The notes below the pieces were generated by a model that had not been told where the DNA came from, ran no database searches, and was given only the letters and a program-made list of their open reading frames with translations. The position numbers and the translations under genes were made by a program. Shown here piece after piece: positions 6,153-8,111 of a stretch of DNA of 8,111 bases. Position 1 is the first letter of the stretch. Every line of letters starts with the position of its first letter. The stretch is from Chloroflexota bacterium. GTDB lineage: Bacteria; Chloroflexota; Ktedonobacteria; Ktedonobacterales; Ktedonobacteraceae. The stretch is taken from positions 2,376 to 10,486 of the forward strand of contig VBHV01000067.1 in assembly GCA_005881995.1 (NCBI GenBank). The letters are read 5' to 3'.

Positions 6153-7769
6153 ATGAGCACATCATCCCTCCCCTACTTCTCCGTCATCATCGCCGGCGCA
6201 GGCCCGACCGGGCTGGCTATGGGCAACTTGCTCGGCATGTTCGGGATCGATGCCATCATCCTGGAACAGAACGCCGGGCTGAGCGATCGCCCCAAAGCCA
6301 TCGCCATGGATGATGAAGGACTGCGTGTCTGTCAGGCCATGGGTCTGCATCACAGCGTGATCGAACACCTGCTGTACGATATTGACGCGCACTACATCTC
6401 AGGCAAGTATTACCTCGCCAGGGTCGCGCCCACCAGCAAACGCAATGGCTTCTCACTCATCTCCACCTTTCACCAGCCAACGTTAGAAACCATCTTCTGC
6501 AATGGCCTGCAGCGCTTCCCAGGCGTTGCCCTCCAATTTCAGCACACCGTTGAAACCTTCGAGCAGACCGGCGACAGTGTCATCGTCACCGTCCGCGCTC
6601 CTGGAAATGTGGTGAAGCGCATCGAATGCGCCTACCTGCTCGCCTGCGATGGCGGCAAAAGCGGCATCCGGCGCGCCCTGAACATCCCTATGCTCGGCTC
6701 AACCTATGCCCAGAAATGGCTCGTTATCGACACGCTGGATGACCGCGACCCATCTCCAATCGCCAAATTCTTCTGCAATCCCTCCCGACCGGCCGTCACC
6801 GTTCCCGCTCCTGATTCCGCCCGCAGGTGGGAATTTATGCTCTTGCCCGGCGAACAAGAATCAGACATGCTAGAGCAAGAGCGCATCCACTCACTGATCC
6901 GCCAGGTTGGTGGTCCATCCAATCCTCACATCGCGCGCAGCGCCATCTACACCTTCCATGCCTCCCTTGCCGCCCACTTCTCGCAAGGCCGCGTCTTCCT
7001 GTTAGGAGATGCCGCGCACATGTTGCCACCATTTGGAGGACAGGGCTTGAATTGTGGCCTGCGCGACGCGCATAACCTCAGTTGGAAACTACGCCTCGTC
7101 CTGCAAGGTCTGGCCGCGCCCGCGCTCTTATCCACCTATTCCATCGAACGTTCCGCACATACCACTCAAATGATCCAACTCTCAACATTCCTGGGCAACA
7201 TCGTCATGTCCACCTCAAAACCCCTTGCCTTCCTACGAGACAGCATCTTCCGCGCCATCAACCTCGTCCCGGCCATCCGCAATCACCTCACCGAAGCCGG
7301 CATCAAGCCCCAGCCCCGCTACAAAAAGGGCTTGATGCTTTTTGATAACACCCGCGAGAGCAAAGCCATGACCGGCACCATGCTTCCCCAGCCCGAAATC
7401 AGCACAACGGAGGGCAACAAAACCTTGCTTGATAATGCGCTGGGACCCGGATTCGCCCTGCTTTGCCTGCATGATGATCCCCAGAGAGCGTTCGCATCAC
7501 TGAAAGCCGATATCTGGCGGCGCCTGGATGTGCGTTTTGTAGCAATTTCCTGCAGGGACACAATTCATCGCGTCCACGATTTTCCCCTGAAGCAACAGAA
7601 ACTCTTCGTATTGGTTCGTCCCGACCGCTATATCCTGGGCGTATTTCAAGAGCACCAGGCTGAAATATTCGCGGCGCGTCTACAAAACTATCTTGCCGCT
7701 TTTCCGCGCTCTGCGTTCTCTCACAATGCCAATCACTATCATACCAACCCCGATGATGCCGAAAAATAG
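6153..7769 (+). CDS. FAD-dependent aromatic-ring hydroxylase, MhpA-like (class A flavoprotein monooxygenase)
   Basis: A 538-aa flavoprotein of the PHBH/MhpA family, which uses NAD(P)H and O2 to hydroxylate aromatic or polyketide-like substrates in the cytoplasm. The N-terminal Rossmann motif is G15-A-G17-P-T-G20 with Glu38 ending the second strand. D-R-P-K-A-I-A-M-D-D-E (45-55) matches the MhpA-type FAD loop. The D-G motif is C-D166-G167-G-K-S, and the G-D motif G285-D286-A-A-H is followed by G-G-Q-G-L-N and R-D-A-H-N-L-S-W-K (304-312), diagnostic for the family. The thioredoxin-like C-terminal domain (about 425-515) ends near V-R-P-D-R-Y-I-L-G; the last 20 or so residues are polar and overlap an opposing frame. 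The ATG at 6153 fits the start just before the FAD strand, with only a weak AGGG upstream (about 6140). The exact substrate cannot be read from sequence. It is 80 nt from the RSH block and probably a separate unit. Confidence 0.9.
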   Translation: MSTSSLPYFSVIIAGAGPTGLAMGNLLGMFGIDAIILEQNAGLSDRPKAIAMDDEGLRVCQAMGLHHSVIEHLLYDIDAHYISGKYYLARVAPTSKRNGFSLISTFHQPTLETIFCNGLQRFPGVALQFQHTVETFEQTGDSVIVTVRAPGNVVKRIECAYLLACDGGKSGIRRALNIPMLGSTYAQKWLVIDTLDDRDPSPIAKFFCNPSRPAVTVPAPDSARRWEFMLLPGEQESDMLEQERIHSLIRQVGGPSNPHIARSAIYTFHASLAAHFSQGRVFLLGDAAHMLPPFGGQGLNCGLRDAHNLSWKLRLVLQGLAAPALLSTYSIERSAHTTQMIQLSTFLGNIVMSTSKPLAFLRDSIFRAINLVPAIRNHLTEAGIKPQPRYKKGLMLFDNTRESKAMTGTMLPQPEISTTEGNKTLLDNALGPGFALLCLHDDPQRAFASLKADIWRRLDVRFVAISCRDTIHRVHDFPLKQQKLFVLVRPDRYILGVFQEHQAEIFAARLQNYLAAFPRSAFSHNANHYHTNPDDAEK

Positions 7770-8032
7770 ACCGAGGTTATCCATCTCCTGGGCAATCCCC
7801 CTGGCCCACTCGAGCGCAATTCCACCCAATACCGCGCTGCCCCAGTCCCTTTGTTCGTACTGGCTTGCGAGGCGATCACCACCGGCGCAAGCACAAACAG
7901 GCCTACGCTCATCAGCGTGGCAATGCTGCCAAATACCACGATACCCTACAGCAACTTTGACAGCAATTCACGAGGCAACAACAAGTGGATGACCAGCAGG
8001 TTGGGAGGTTCCAATAGCTTTGATGAGTGCAC
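7680..8032 (-). pseudogene. Degraded membrane-protein gene, frameshifted
   Basis: On the - strand two hydrophobic segments lie in different frames. One reads from about 8032: a Leu-rich stretch, a TAG stop at 7946-7948, then G-I-V-V-F-G-S-I-A-T-L-M and a hydrophobic helix ending near A-P-V-V-I-A-S (about 7888). From about 7862 a second frame takes over with Q-Y-E-Q-R-D-W-G-S-A-V-L-G-G and a helix L-G-L-F-F-G-I-I-G-V-G-M followed by basic R-E-R-R-A-R-K, ending at TAG 7680-7682. That end is typical of a C-terminal transmembrane helix with a cytoplasmic basic tail. One stop and one frame change are needed to join them, so the gene is either decayed or affected by sequence error. Its 3' end overlaps the monooxygenase tail by 90 bp, convergently. 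The family is not recognised. Confidence 0.5.
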
Positions 8033-8111
8033 CGAGATATTGCAACACCATCATGGGGAAGAGGTAATTGTTCTTGACACCCTCGTGTGCTTGTTTGCCA
8101 AGTTTACGCCA
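7968..8111 (-). CDS. Partial C-terminal open frame running off the window edge
   Basis: The - strand frame is open from the window edge to TGA at 7968-7970, 47 codons: it contains G-V-K-N-N-Y-L-F-P-M-M-V-L-Q-Y-L-G-A-L-I-K-A-I-G and ends P-L-V-V-A-S. The composition is protein-like. It may be the end of an upstream gene or the N-terminal part of the same broken membrane protein, since it overlaps the frame starting near 8032 by 65 bp. No function can be assigned. Confidence 0.35.
   Translation of the reverse strand, partial: WRKLGKQAHEGVKNNYLFPMMVLQYLGALIKAIGTSQPAGHPLVVAS

Noticed and set aside
7693..7992. 99-codon + strand open frame after the monooxygenase
   Set aside because: It overlaps the monooxygenase in another frame and runs antisense to hydrophobic - strand segments; its composition is Ser/Pro/Thr-rich without motifs.

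Overview
The window carries an apparent operon-like block on the + strand: two full-length RelA/SpoT-homologue (RSH) stringent-response genes in tandem, followed by an alpha/beta-hydrolase-fold gene whose start codon overlaps the stop of the second RSH. A separate class A flavoprotein monooxygenase gene of the MhpA type follows. The right edge, on the - strand, holds what looks like a broken membrane-protein gene. No RNA genes, transposases or CRISPR arrays were seen. The organism cannot be named from the sequence. Moderately high GC, RSH proteins with unusual insertions in the HD region, and GC-rich palindromic repeats scattered between and inside genes suggest a Chloroflexota bacterium, perhaps a ktedonobacterium, but this is an inference of low to moderate confidence.

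Layout: 1-157 is a 67-bp tandem repeat array that runs in from outside the window; each unit can fold into a long stem carrying two small hairpins, and the last, partial unit carries the Shine-Dalgarno sequence of the first gene. 160-2595 is RSH 1. 2605-2724 holds a near-perfect 30-bp inverted repeat plus a further degenerate copy, which supplies the first codons of RSH 2 (2699-5107). 5107-6072 is the coupled alpha/beta-hydrolase-fold protein. 6073-6152 is an AT-richer gap with a weak promoter candidate. 6153-7769 is the flavin monooxygenase. 7680-8111 (- strand) is the degraded membrane-protein region.

The main biological point is that the two RSH paralogues appear to have degenerated in complementary ways. 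RSH 1 keeps every recognisable ppGpp-hydrolase residue but has lost the arginine of the G-R-P-K-H synthetase motif (now Trp283) and has other substitutions there. RSH 2 keeps the synthetase motifs but has lost most of the hydrolase residues. Together they look like a split hydrolase/synthetase pair made by tandem duplication, similar in principle to proteobacterial SpoT/RelA but adjacent. The third gene appears to be a pseudoenzyme: the nucleophile Ser, the catalytic His and the oxyanion His-Gly are all replaced, yet the frame is open and its translation is coupled to RSH 2.

A second theme is palindromic repeats entering coding sequence: inside RSH 1 (2097-2151), at the N-terminus of RSH 2 (2700-2724) and, less certainly, inside the hydrolase-fold gene (5665-5760). 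In each case the reading frame is kept.
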